Below the pieces are notes generated by a model. The model was given only the letters and a program-made list of their open reading frames with translations, searched no databases and was not told the origin of the DNA. Positions 38,944 to 46,585 of a stretch of DNA of 64,000 bases are shown here, piece by piece. How positions within the stretch are numbered: position 1 is the first letter of the stretch; each line of letters begins with the position of its first letter. The stretch spans positions 310,001-374,000 of the forward strand of contig NZ_PGEN01000001.1 of assembly GCF_002797435.1 (NCBI RefSeq), given 5' to 3'. The position numbers and the translations under genes were made by a program. This DNA is from Sphingomonas koreensis. GTDB taxonomy: Bacteria > Pseudomonadota > Alphaproteobacteria > Sphingomonadales > Sphingomonadaceae.

Positions 38944-40203
38944 TCAGACCGCCTTCATCACCAGCGAGGCGTTGGTGCCGCCGAAGCCGAATGAGTTGTT
39001 CAGCACCGCCTTCACCTTGCGCTCCTTGGCGACGTGCGGAACCAGGTCCACGCCCGCGCAGTTCTCGCTCGGATTGTCGAGGTTGAGCGTCGGCGGCACG
39101 ATCCCGTCGCGCATCGCGAGAATGCAGAAGATGCTCTCCACCGCGCCTGCGCCGCCCAGCAGATGGCCGATCGCCGACTTGGTCGAGCTCATCGAGAGGT
39201 CGCCGATCGCGTTGCCGAACAGCTTCCGCACCGCGCCCAGCTCCAGCTCGTCGCCCAGCGGGGTCGAGGTGCCGTGCGCGTTGATATAGTCGATGTCGCT
39301 GAGGTCGAGCCCCGACTTCTTCATCGCCATCTGCATCGAACGGAACGCGCCCGAGCCCTCGGGATGCGGCGCGGTCACATGGTACGCGTCGCCCGACAGG
39401 CCATAGCCGACGACTTCGGCGTAGATCTTCGCACCGCGCGCCTTGGCCCGCTCATATTCCTCCAGCACGACCACGCCCGCACCCTCGCCCATGACGAAGC
39501 CGTCGCGGCCCTCGTCCCAGGGGCGGCTGGCGCGCCACGGCTCGTCGCGGAAGCCGGTCGACAGCGCGCGCGCCTGGCCGAATCCGGCGATGCCGATCGG
39601 GCAGATCGCGCCCTCGGCGCCGCCAGCGAGCATCACATCGGCGTCGTCCATCGCGATCATCCGCGCGGCGTCGCCGATTGAATGCGCGCCGGTCGAGCAT
39701 GCCGTCACCACGGCATGGTTCGGACCCATCAGGCCGTATTTGATCGAGACCTGACCCGAGATCAGGTTGATCAGGCGGCCATGGACGAAGTGCGGCGAGA
39801 CGCGCTTGGGGCCCTTTTCGGCCAGCACCAGCGATTCGCTTTCGATGCCCGGCAGGCCGCCGATTCCCGATCCGATCGAGCAGCCGGCGCGCAGCCGTTC
39901 CTCGTCGGTCATGTCAGTGAGGCCCGCGTCCTCGATCGCCTGTCCAGCGGCGTCGATGCCATAGACGATGAACGGATCGACCTGGCGCTGCACCTTGTGA
40001 TCGACGCGCTTGCCCGGATCGAAGCCGTATTCATGGTCCGCGGGCTTCACTTCGCAGGCATAATTGCTGTGGAAGTCGGTCGCGTCGAACCGGGTGATCG
40101 TCCCCGCGCCGGATTTCGACGCGATGATGTTCTTCCACGCGGTTTCGACATCCGCACCCAGCGGGGTCACGAGGCCAAGGCCAGTCACGACGACGCGGCG
40201 CAT
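38944..40203 (-). CDS. fabF: Beta-ketoacyl-ACP synthase II
   Basis: Product of 419 residues with the thiolase-fold Cys-His-His triad: TACSTGAHS (C169), NAHGTSTPLGD and KSAIGHLLGGAG. It condenses malonyl-ACP with acyl-ACP in fatty acid elongation. It lies between acpP and mltG; a terminator-like hairpin in the 169-base gap after acpP probably limits read-through. Confidence 0.97.
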   Translation of the reverse strand: MRRVVVTGLGLVTPLGADVETAWKNIIASKSGAGTITRFDATDFHSNYACEVKPADHEYGFDPGKRVDHKVQRQVDPFIVYGIDAAGQAIEDAGLTDMTDEERLRAGCSIGSGIGGLPGIESESLVLAEKGPKRVSPHFVHGRLINLISGQVSIKYGLMGPNHAVVTACSTGAHSIGDAARMIAMDDADVMLAGGAEGAICPIGIAGFGQARALSTGFRDEPWRASRPWDEGRDGFVMGEGAGVVVLEEYERAKARGAKIYAEVVGYGLSGDAYHVTAPHPEGSGAFRSMQMAMKKSGLDLSDIDYINAHGTSTPLGDELELGAVRKLFGNAIGDLSMSSTKSAIGHLLGGAGAVESIFCILAMRDGIVPPTLNLDNPSENCAGVDLVPHVAKERKVKAVLNNSFGFGGTNASLVMKAV

Positions 40204-40280
40204 AGTATCTCTCCGTTCAGCGCATCGTACCGGAAAGCCGGAGCCGGTCTTCGGCGGTCAACGATGCGGCAGCTAAATGG

Positions 40281-40330
40281 TCTCAAAAAACGAAACGGCT
40301 CCCCGCCCCTTTCCGGGACCGGGAGCCGTT
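40281..40330 (-). terminator. Rho-independent terminator between acpP and fabF
   Basis: Read on the minus strand, AACGGCTCCC (40330-40321) pairs with GGGAGCCGTT (40303-40294), and TTTCGTTTTTTG follows. It would end or attenuate the acpP transcript, letting the small, highly expressed acpP be made in excess over fabF. Confidence 0.8.
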
Positions 40331-40372
40331 CGTCAATTCCTGCCCGTCCGGGCGGCCATGCGGTAGGTCCGC

Positions 40373-40609
40373 TTAGCCCTGATTCTCGTCGATATAGGTG
40401 ATCGCGTCCTTGACGGTCGTGATCTTCTCGGCGGCATCATCGGGGATCTCGACGCCGAATTCCTCTTCGAACGCCATCACCAGCTCGACGATGTCGAGGC
40501 TGTCCGCGCCCAGGTCGTCGATGAAGCTCGCGTCCTCGGTCACCTTTTCGGCTTCGACGCCGAGGTGCTCGACGACGATCTTCTTCACGCGATCGGCGGT
40601 CTCGCTCAT
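40373..40609 (-). CDS. acpP: Acyl carrier protein
   Basis: Product of 78 residues, acidic, with the phosphopantetheine serine in [10 protein letters not shown] (S37). It carries growing acyl chains. GGAACAGGG lies before the ATG at 40609; the longer upstream frame is not part of the protein. A strong terminator follows. Confidence 0.98.
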   Translation of the reverse strand: MSETADRVKKIVVEHLGVEAEKVTEDASFIDDLGADSLDIVELVMAFEEEFGVEIPDDAAEKITTVKDAITYIDENQG

Positions 40610-40732
40610 ACCCTGTTCCTTCTTAAATTGGGTCGTTGGATTTCGAATTCCTGAACGCACGTAGAACGCCGCCCGGCCCCGCGCAAGGGGGCGCATCGAC
40701 TTCGCGACGCATCAAACTTACGCTTCTACTCA

Positions 40733-40842
40733 CCGTCACCCCGGCCTTGTGCCGGGGTCCAGCTTGCCAAAAACAATGGCTTCAAACCTCATACCGGTTC
40801 GCTTGCCCCCGGGTGGATCCCGGCAGAAGGCCGGGATGACGG
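40733..40842. repeat. Palindromic doublet (REP-like), copy 4
   Basis: The left arm CCGTCACCCCGGCCTTGTGC.. (40733-40761) and the right arm (40814-40842, ending GGCCGGGATGACGG) are imperfect inverted copies, closely matching copy 1 at 8981 in the arms but not between them. It fills most of the fabG-acpP gap. Confidence 0.75.
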
Positions 40843-40871
40843 TTCAGGCAACGAAACCCGGTCTGAAACCC

Positions 40872-41609
40872 TCAGATCATCGCCATGCCGCCGTTCACAT
40901 GCAGCGTCTGGCCGGTGACGTAACCCGCCTCCTTGCTGGCCAGATACACCACCGCCGCGCCGATATCCTCGCCGGTGCCAAGGTCGCCCGCGGGGATCTT
41001 CGTCAGCAGCGCGGCCTTCTGCGCTTCAGGCAGCACATCGGTCATCGCCGAGCGCATGAAGCCGGGCGCGACGCAGTTCACGGTGATGTTCCGGCTGGCC
41101 AGTTCCTGCGCCAGCGCCTTGGACATGCCGACCAGCCCCGCTTTCGACGCGGCATAATTGGCCTGCCCCGGATTCCCGGTCTGGCCGACCACCGAGGTGA
41201 TCGAGATCATTCGGCCGTAGCGCGCCTTCATCATCGGCTTGGCGGCCGCACGCATCAGACGGAACGCGGCCTCGAGGTTGACGCGGATCACCTGATCCCA
41301 CTCCTCATCCTTCATCCGCATCGCGAGATTGTCGCGGGTGACGCCGGCATTGTTGACGAGGATGTCGAGCTTGCCCAGCGCCTCGACCGCGCGCGGGACG
41401 AGGCCGTCCACCTCGGCACCGTCCGAAAGGTTGCACACCAGCGCGACGTGATCGCCGCCCAGTTCGGCGCGGAATGCCTCCAGCTTCTCGGCATTCGATC
41501 CCGAAATCGCCAGCCGCGCGCCCTGCGCCGCCAGCCCCTTGGCGATCGCGGTCCCCAGCCCGCCCGAAGCGCCGGTCACCAGCGCGGTCATGCCTGTAAG
41601 GTCGAACAT
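40872..41609 (-). CDS. fabG: 3-oxoacyl-ACP reductase
   Basis: Product of 245 residues, a classical SDR: VTGASGGLG for NADPH, NNAGV, and catalytic Ser/Tyr/Lys in ITSVVGQTGNPGQANYAASK (S139, Y152, K156). It reduces the beta-ketoacyl-ACP made by FabF/FabH. The GAGGAG site touches an upstream ATG but is correctly spaced from the ATG at 41609, which decides the start. It is 10 bases after fabD. Confidence 0.97.
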   Translation of the reverse strand: MFDLTGMTALVTGASGGLGTAIAKGLAAQGARLAISGSNAEKLEAFRAELGGDHVALVCNLSDGAEVDGLVPRAVEALGKLDILVNNAGVTRDNLAMRMKDEEWDQVIRVNLEAAFRLMRAAAKPMMKARYGRMISITSVVGQTGNPGQANYAASKAGLVGMSKALAQELASRNITVNCVAPGFMRSAMTDVLPEAQKAALLTKIPAGDLGTGEDIGAAVVYLASKEAGYVTGQTLHVNGGMAMI

Positions 41610-41619
41610 AGTCATCTCC

Positions 41620-42555
41620 TCAGAGCGCCTTCTCGAGCGCTTCGATATCATCCATCGTCACCACGCTGGTCACCGCGGCGTCCGGCGCGATGCGCTTGAC
41701 CATCGCGCCCAGGACCTTGCCGCCCAGCTCGACATAATCGGTCACCCCGGCGTCGAACATCGCCGCCACCGATTCGCGCCAGCGCACCATGCCGGTCACC
41801 TGCTCGACCAGCAGCGTGCGGATCGTATCGGGATCGTGTACCGGCGATGCGGTTACATTGGCATAGACCGGCACCAGCGGCGCGCGGATCGCGACTTCAG
41901 CCAGCGCCTTCTCCATCGCGTCGGCCGCCGGCTGCATCATCGGGCAGTGGAACGGCGCGGACACCGGCAGCAGCACCGCGCGCTTGGCGCCGTGATCCTT
42001 GGCGATGCCCACCGCGCGATCGATTGCGCCCTTCGCGCCGGAGATCACCACCTGCGAGGGGTCATTGTCGTTGGCGACGGTGCACACTTCGCCCTCGGCC
42101 GCGGCGTCGGCGATCGCCTGCGCCTTCACCAGATCGGCACCCAGCAAAGCCGCCATCGCACCCTCGCCCACTGGCACCGCCGCCTGCATCGCCTGCCCGC
42201 GCAGCTTGAGCAGCCTTGCCGTGACACCCAGATCCAGCGCGCCCGCGGCGCACAGCGCGGTATATTCGCCGAGCGAATGACCCGCGACGAAGTCGGCCTT
42301 GTCGGCCAGCCGGACACCGCCCTCCTTCTCCAGCACCCGCAGCACCGCAATCGCGTGCGCCATGATCGCCGGCTGGGCGTTCTCGGTCAGCAGCAGGTCG
42401 CCCTCCGGGCCTTCGGTCATCAGCTTGAACAGCTTCTGGCCGAGCGCCTCGTCCACTTCCTGAAACACCTCGCGCGCCGCAGCGCTCGCTTGTGAGAGCG
42501 CAAGGCCCATGCCGACCGACTGGCTCCCCTGCCCCGGAAAGATGAACGCACGCAT
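41620..42555 (-). CDS. fabD: Malonyl-CoA:ACP transacylase
   Basis: Product of 311 residues with the start MRAFIFPGQGSQ and catalytic serine in GHSLGEYTA (S94), plus the catalytic His in the VSAPFHCPMM region. It transfers malonyl from CoA to ACP. It heads the minus-strand fatty acid cluster fabD-fabG-acpP-fabF-mltG. A long hairpin lies 32 bases upstream. Confidence 0.97.
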   Translation of the reverse strand: MRAFIFPGQGSQSVGMGLALSQASAAAREVFQEVDEALGQKLFKLMTEGPEGDLLLTENAQPAIMAHAIAVLRVLEKEGGVRLADKADFVAGHSLGEYTALCAAGALDLGVTARLLKLRGQAMQAAVPVGEGAMAALLGADLVKAQAIADAAAEGEVCTVANDNDPSQVVISGAKGAIDRAVGIAKDHGAKRAVLLPVSAPFHCPMMQPAADAMEKALAEVAIRAPLVPVYANVTASPVHDPDTIRTLLVEQVTGMVRWRESVAAMFDAGVTDYVELGGKVLGAMVKRIAPDAAVTSVVTMDDIEALEKAL

Positions 42556-42586
42556 GTTATGGCTCCCTGTTTATTGTTCGGGTTCC

Positions 42587-42660
42587 GCACCGGCCCGCCC
42601 CCACCCGGCCACCCAGCGGTAGCATGATATGGGTGGCCGGGAGGGGGAGCGGGCCGGTGC
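42587..42660. repeat. Long, very stable hairpin between fabD and the RcnB-like gene
   Basis: GCACCGGCCCG (42587-42597) pairs with CGGGCCGGTGC (42650-42660), and CCCGGCCACCC (42604-42614) with GGGTGGCCGGG (42631-42641). A CCCCC/GGGGG block joins them, leaving a loop of 16 bases. Close to 27 base pairs in total. No T-run follows on either strand. Confidence 0.65.
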
Positions 42661-42854
42661 GATGCCAGCGCAAGCTGACCACGATCACGCCGCCCTATGC
42701 CCGCGGGGCAAATCCCGCAAGATGAACGAACGCGGCATGGTTGCGACAATCGGTGACCATTTTCGGGGTTGCCGGTGAAACTTGCGCGACACGCCGTCCC
42801 CAGATTGCAGCTGTGGCCGCTGAAGCGACCGCCTGTAGATTGAGGAGACAGGAC

Positions 42855-43229
42855 ATGAAGAAGTTCGTGCTCGCGGCGGTCGCCGCGTCGATGATCGCCA
42901 GCCCGGTACTGATGGCCGCCCCGGCCGCCGCCGCGCCCCAGCGCCACACCACCACCGTGGTGAAGCACAAGCCCAACGGCAAGGTCGTGGTGAAGCAGGT
43001 CAAGAAGCAGGCCTACCGCCCGGCGCGGGTCGAGTACCGCAACTGGAAGCGCGGCCAGCGGTTCGACTATCGCTACGCCCGCAACTATCGCCAGATCGAC
43101 TATCGCCACTATCGCGGCCTGAAGGCGCCGCCGCGCGGCTACCGCTATGTGCAGTCGGGCAACGACGCGGTGCTGGTCGGCATCACCAGCGGCATCATTG
43201 CGGCCGTGTTCTCGGGCATGATCCGGTAA
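42855..43229 (+). CDS. RcnB-like periplasmic protein
   Basis: Product of 124 residues. A signal peptide ([27 protein letters not shown]) is followed by a basic, Tyr/Arg-rich region ([27 protein letters not shown] split over residues 50-80). The RcnB signature [20 protein letters not shown] and a C-terminal hydrophobic segment ([15 protein letters not shown]) complete it. RcnB of E. coli affects nickel/cobalt export; alphaproteobacterial members with this pattern have no established role. GAGGAG precedes the ATG. Confidence 0.85.
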   Translation: MKKFVLAAVAASMIASPVLMAAPAAAAPQRHTTTVVKHKPNGKVVVKQVKKQAYRPARVEYRNWKRGQRFDYRYARNYRQIDYRHYRGLKAPPRGYRYVQSGNDAVLVGITSGIIAAVFSGMIR

Positions 43230-43311
43230 GTTCGGCCAGGGTTGCCGATCCGATTCCCTCCCGGCGGCGGGGTGCCAGTCACCTCGCCGCTTCGGCTTAT
43301 GCGAGATTGCG

Positions 43312-43329
43312 CTTTCAATGTTGGAATTC
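43312..43329 (+). repeat. Short dispersed motif CAATGTTGGA, copy 2
   Basis: CTTTCAATGTTGGAATTC, 268 bases before the rpsF start. It differs from the copies at 9523 and 44903 at a few positions only. Confidence 0.45.
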
Positions 43330-43478
43330 AAATGTTTGCATCTGCTCTCGGGCAGGGGATGCGAGCGCGAATACGTCCGTGACACATATCGAATGTAGGA
43401 ACTTCATGAACTTCGCCGGCAGTCGTCCCGGCCACCCCTTGCCTTTTGCCTTGCACCAGCGTAGAGGCGCCACCGTTG

Positions 43479-43504
43479 AGCGGCAGCCTCGGCTGGCCGC
43501 TTTT
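43479..43504 (+). terminator. Terminator-like hairpin in the rpsF leader (possible attenuator)
   Basis: AGCGGC (43479-43484) pairs with GCCGCT (43496-43501), and AGCC with GGCT inside, leaving one bulged G. TTTTCGTATTT follows. It lies about 75 bases before the rpsF ATG, so it could attenuate the operon or end a short leader RNA. Confidence 0.4.
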
Positions 43505-43579
43505 CGTATTTGGAACGACAGCCGGAGGGGCGACCGCACGGGGCGGCGTCAGCGATCGGCCAACAGTGAGAACAGACGC

Positions 43580-43978
43580 ATGGCTCTGTACGAGCATGTG
43601 TTCCTTGCGCGCCAGGATCTGGCACAGGCGCAGGTGGACGCACTGGCGGAAACCGCCACCAAGATCGTCGAGGACAACAACGGCAAGGTCGTCAAGACCG
43701 AGACCTGGGGTCTTCGTTCGCTCGCCTACAAGATCGCGAAGAACCGCAAGGCGCATTACGTGATGCTCGAGATCGACGCCCCCGCGGGTGTCGTCGCCGA
43801 GCTCGAGCGCCAGACGCAGATCAACGAAGACGTGATCCGCTACATGACCGTCCGCGTTGACGAGCTGGAGCAGGGTCCGACCGTGATGATGCGCAAGGGC
43901 CAGGAGCGCGAGCGCGGCCGCGGCCGTCGTGATCGTGAAGAAGGTGGCAACACCGGCTTCAGCAACGCGGGCGAGTAA
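43580..43978 (+). CDS. rpsF: 30S ribosomal protein S6
   Basis: Product of 132 residues: [20 protein letters not shown] start, [20 protein letters not shown] core, and an Arg/Glu-rich tail ([18 protein letters not shown]). It binds 16S rRNA together with S18. It is the first gene of rpsF-rpsR-rplI. Upstream extensions of the frame do not resemble protein. Confidence 0.97.
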   Translation: MALYEHVFLARQDLAQAQVDALAETATKIVEDNNGKVVKTETWGLRSLAYKIAKNRKAHYVMLEIDAPAGVVAELERQTQINEDVIRYMTVRVDELEQGPTVMMRKGQERERGRGRRDREEGGNTGFSNAGE

Positions 43979-43990
43979 GGAGAAAGAATC

Positions 43991-44215
43991 ATGGCACGTC
44001 CCTTTTTCCGCCGCCGCAAGAGCTGCCCCTTCTCCGCGAAGGACGCCCCCCGGATCGACTATAAGGACGTTCGTCTGCTGCAGGGCTTCGTGTCCGAGCG
44101 TGGCAAGATCGTCCCGTCGCGCATCACTTCGGTGAGCGCGAAGAAGCAGCGCGAACTGGCCATCGCCATCAAGCGCGCGCGTCATCTGGGCCTTCTGCCC
44201 TTCATCGTGAAGTAA
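43991..44215 (+). CDS. rpsR: 30S ribosomal protein S18
   Basis: Product of 74 residues, basic, with RKSCPFS near the N-terminus, [19 protein letters not shown], and the conserved [20 protein letters not shown] region. It starts 12 bases after rpsF with AAGGAG upstream and partners S6 in the small subunit platform. Confidence 0.98.
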   Translation: MARPFFRRRKSCPFSAKDAPRIDYKDVRLLQGFVSERGKIVPSRITSVSAKKQRELAIAIKRARHLGLLPFIVK

Positions 44216-44227
44216 GGAGCGCAGCTC

Positions 44228-44827
44228 ATGGAAGTCATCCTGCTTGAGCGCGTCGAGAAGCTCGGCCACATCGGCGACGTGGTGAAGGTGAAGGACGGGT
44301 TTGCCCGCAACTTCCTTCTCCCGAACAAGAAGGCGCTCCGCGCCAACGAAGCCAACCGCAAGGTCTTCGAGGCCAATCGTGAGCGCATCGTGGCCGAGAA
44401 CGCCGCGAAGCGTGACGTGGCCGAGAAGGAATCGAAGGGCCTCGACGGCGTTTCGGTCACCCTGATCCGCCAGGCGTCGAACACCGGCCAGCTCTACGGT
44501 TCGGTCGCCGTGCGCGACATCGTCGAAGCGCTCGTCGCCGACAGCCACAAGGTCACCAAGTCGCAGGTCGTCCTCGACAAGCCGATCAAGGCGATCGGCG
44601 TGTATGAGGTTAAGGTCGCGCTCCACGCCGAAGTCGCCGTGACCGTCAAGGTCAACGTCGCCCGCTCGCCTGAAGAGGCCGAGATGCAGGCGCAGGGCGT
44701 CGATGTCATGGCCGCGATGTTCGAAAAGGACGAGACCGGCTTCGTCGAAGCCCGCGACCCGAACCTCGAGCCGGGCGAATTCGCCGCGGACGAGGCTCCG
44801 GCCGCCGAGGAACAGACCGAGGGCTAA
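44228..44827 (+). CDS. rplI: 50S ribosomal protein L9
   Basis: Product of 199 residues: the N-terminal domain has MEVILLERVEKLGHIGDVVKV and GFARNFLLPNKKA, then a long connecting helix and the C-terminal domain (GSVAVRDIVEAL). The acidic tail of about 50 residues (DEAPAAEEQTEG) is longer than in E. coli L9 (149 residues), as in other alphaproteobacteria. A terminator follows. Confidence 0.98.
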   Translation: MEVILLERVEKLGHIGDVVKVKDGFARNFLLPNKKALRANEANRKVFEANRERIVAENAAKRDVAEKESKGLDGVSVTLIRQASNTGQLYGSVAVRDIVEALVADSHKVTKSQVVLDKPIKAIGVYEVKVALHAEVAVTVKVNVARSPEEAEMQAQGVDVMAAMFEKDETGFVEARDPNLEPGEFAADEAPAAEEQTEG

Positions 44828-44858
44828 GCCTCTCGCCGTTCCGGCAAGTCAAAGAGAA

Positions 44859-44889
44859 GGGCCGCCCGGGAAACCGCGCGGCCCTTTTT
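44859..44889 (+). terminator. Rho-independent terminator of the rpsF-rpsR-rplI operon
   Basis: GGGCCGC (44859-44865) pairs with GCGGCCC (44878-44884), with extra pairing inside the 12-base loop, and TTTTTCGTTT follows. Confidence 0.88.
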
Positions 44890-44902
44890 CGTTTCCGGGC
44901 GG

Positions 44903-44920
44903 CTTGCAATGTTGGATTCC
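44903..44920 (+). repeat. Short dispersed motif CAATGTTGGA, copy 3
   Basis: CTTGCAATGTTGGATTCC, 14 bases after the T-run of the rplI terminator and 92 bases before the phospholipase D start. It shares 17 of 18 bases with the copy at 9523. Confidence 0.5.
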
Positions 44921-45012
44921 GCCTGCTCAACCGTCCGGTGAACACCCCTCCTGGCTTCCGCACATGCTTGCTTTCGTGCAAACCTCGCGAAGGTCGGGGG
45001 TAGAGCTGGATC

Positions 45013-46563
45013 ATGATCAAGATTGTCGCCCTGGCTGCGCTGGGCTTCGCGGCCGCCTCGATGCTGGCGACCTGGCTGTACGGCCATTTCGCCGCCAGCG
45101 TGCAGGGCGATCCGTCCTTCGCCCTGCCGGTCGCTGAGGACGAAACCACGCTCGATTATCGCATCGGCCAAGTGACCGCCGCCCATCCGGGCCAGAGCGG
45201 GCTGGTGCTGCTCGACGAGAATCTGGATGCCTTCGCTGCGCGCGGCATCGCGGCACGGCTGGCCGAACGGTCGCTCGACCTGCTCTATTATATCTGGAAC
45301 GACGACCTCACCGGCCGCCTGCTGATGGCCGAGATGCTGGCGGCCGCCGAACGCGGCGTTCGGGTCCGCATCCTGGTCGATGATATCGGTACCGGCCACA
45401 GCTCAGACGCCATGTCTGCGATGGCGCACCACCCCCAGATCGAGATCCGCGTCTTCAACCCCACCCGCGCCCGTCCGGGCAGGTTGCGGCGCGGTATCGA
45501 GATGGCGCTGCGGACGTTCAGCGTGACGCGGCGGATGCACAACAAGGCCTGGATCGCCGACGGGCGCATTGCGATCCTGGGTGGGCGCAACATCGGCGAC
45601 GCCTATTTCGACGCGGCGCAAAGCACCAACTTCCGCGACATGGACGTGCTGGTGATGGGCCCTGCTGTCGCCCTGACCGAGCAGATCTTCGACGATTACT
45701 GGAACAGCGGCCTGGCATTGCCGGCGGACCGGCTCTCTCCGCTGCACGATCCCGACGCGATGCTCGCGCAGGTCGCACCTGAACTTGCCGCCACCGCAGC
45801 CCGTCCTGATGCTCAGGCCTATCTCGAACGCATCGCCGGTCGGATCGCGATGTTCGACGCCGAGGTGATGCAGCCGGACTGGACACCCAGCGCGCGCGTC
45901 ATCGCCGACCCACCGGAAAAGGCGTTGGGCAGGAAGGGCGAGAACTGGTTGATGCGCGAATTGCACCCGGTGTTCGCCGCGACGAAGCAGCGGATCGAGA
46001 TCACTTCCCCCTATTTCATTCCGGGCGACGAAGGCACCGCCACACTCACCGGGCTTGCCGCGCGCGGCGTGACGGTCTCGATCCTCACCAATTCGCTCGC
46101 CGCGACCGATGTCGCCGCGGTGCATGGCGGCTACGCCCCCTATCGCGTTCCACTGCTGAAGGCGGGCATAAACCTATGGGAGCTTCGCCCCGAAGCCACG
46201 GGACGGAAACTTTCCCTGCGTGGATCGAGCAGCGCCAGCCTGCATACCAAAGCGTTCACGGCCGATGCCCGGCGCGGCTTCATCGGATCGATGAACTTCG
46301 ATCCGCGCTCGGCATCGCTCAACACCGAGATGGGCGTGCTCTTCGATTGCCCGACGATCGCTGCGAAGATGGAAGCGGTCTGGCAACACGACACCGCGCC
46401 GGACCACAGCTTCGAGGTGCGCCTGACCCCCGACGGCACGCTGCAATGGCGCGCCAGCGATGACGGGAGGACGCTGACCTATGACCGGGACCCCGAGGCG
46501 TCCTTCTGGCGCCGTCTCACTGCAAGGGTGGTCGGCTGGCTCCCATTGGAATCGCAGCTCTAG
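45013..46563 (+). CDS. Phospholipase D family protein (cardiolipin synthase-like)
   Basis: Product of 516 residues. An N-terminal membrane helix (IVALAALGFAAASMLATWLYG) is followed by two phospholipase D motifs: HNKAWIADGRIAILGGRN (His near residue 175) and HTKAFTADARRGFIGSMNFD (near residue 410). Each has the HxK, then D or equivalent, then GGRN/GSMN pattern. The second motif has D within TADARRG. It may make cardiolipin or transfer phosphatidyl groups. The length and single helix differ from classical ClsA, and the gene stands alone between rplI and mutL. Confidence 0.88.
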   Translation: MIKIVALAALGFAAASMLATWLYGHFAASVQGDPSFALPVAEDETTLDYRIGQVTAAHPGQSGLVLLDENLDAFAARGIAARLAERSLDLLYYIWNDDLTGRLLMAEMLAAAERGVRVRILVDDIGTGHSSDAMSAMAHHPQIEIRVFNPTRARPGRLRRGIEMALRTFSVTRRMHNKAWIADGRIAILGGRNIGDAYFDAAQSTNFRDMDVLVMGPAVALTEQIFDDYWNSGLALPADRLSPLHDPDAMLAQVAPELAATAARPDAQAYLERIAGRIAMFDAEVMQPDWTPSARVIADPPEKALGRKGENWLMRELHPVFAATKQRIEITSPYFIPGDEGTATLTGLAARGVTVSILTNSLAATDVAAVHGGYAPYRVPLLKAGINLWELRPEATGRKLSLRGSSSASLHTKAFTADARRGFIGSMNFDPRSASLNTEMGVLFDCPTIAAKMEAVWQHDTAPDHSFEVRLTPDGTLQWRASDDGRTLTYDRDPEASFWRRLTARVVGWLPLESQL

Positions 46564-46585
46564 ACAGCCAAGCGCTCGTCTCTGC

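Larger units (their letters stand above)
43230..43579. other. Leader region of 350 bases before rpsF
   Basis: No protein frame is convincing. It contains the dispersed motif at 43312 and a terminator-like hairpin at 43479-43504. The long leader suggests regulation of the ribosomal protein operon, possibly by S6/S18 binding, but I cannot identify a known leader fold by eye. Confidence 0.5.

Noticed and set aside
42420..43385. A minus-strand frame across the fabD start and the RcnB-like gene
   Set aside because: It runs through the long hairpin and overlaps fabD in another frame; no domain is visible.
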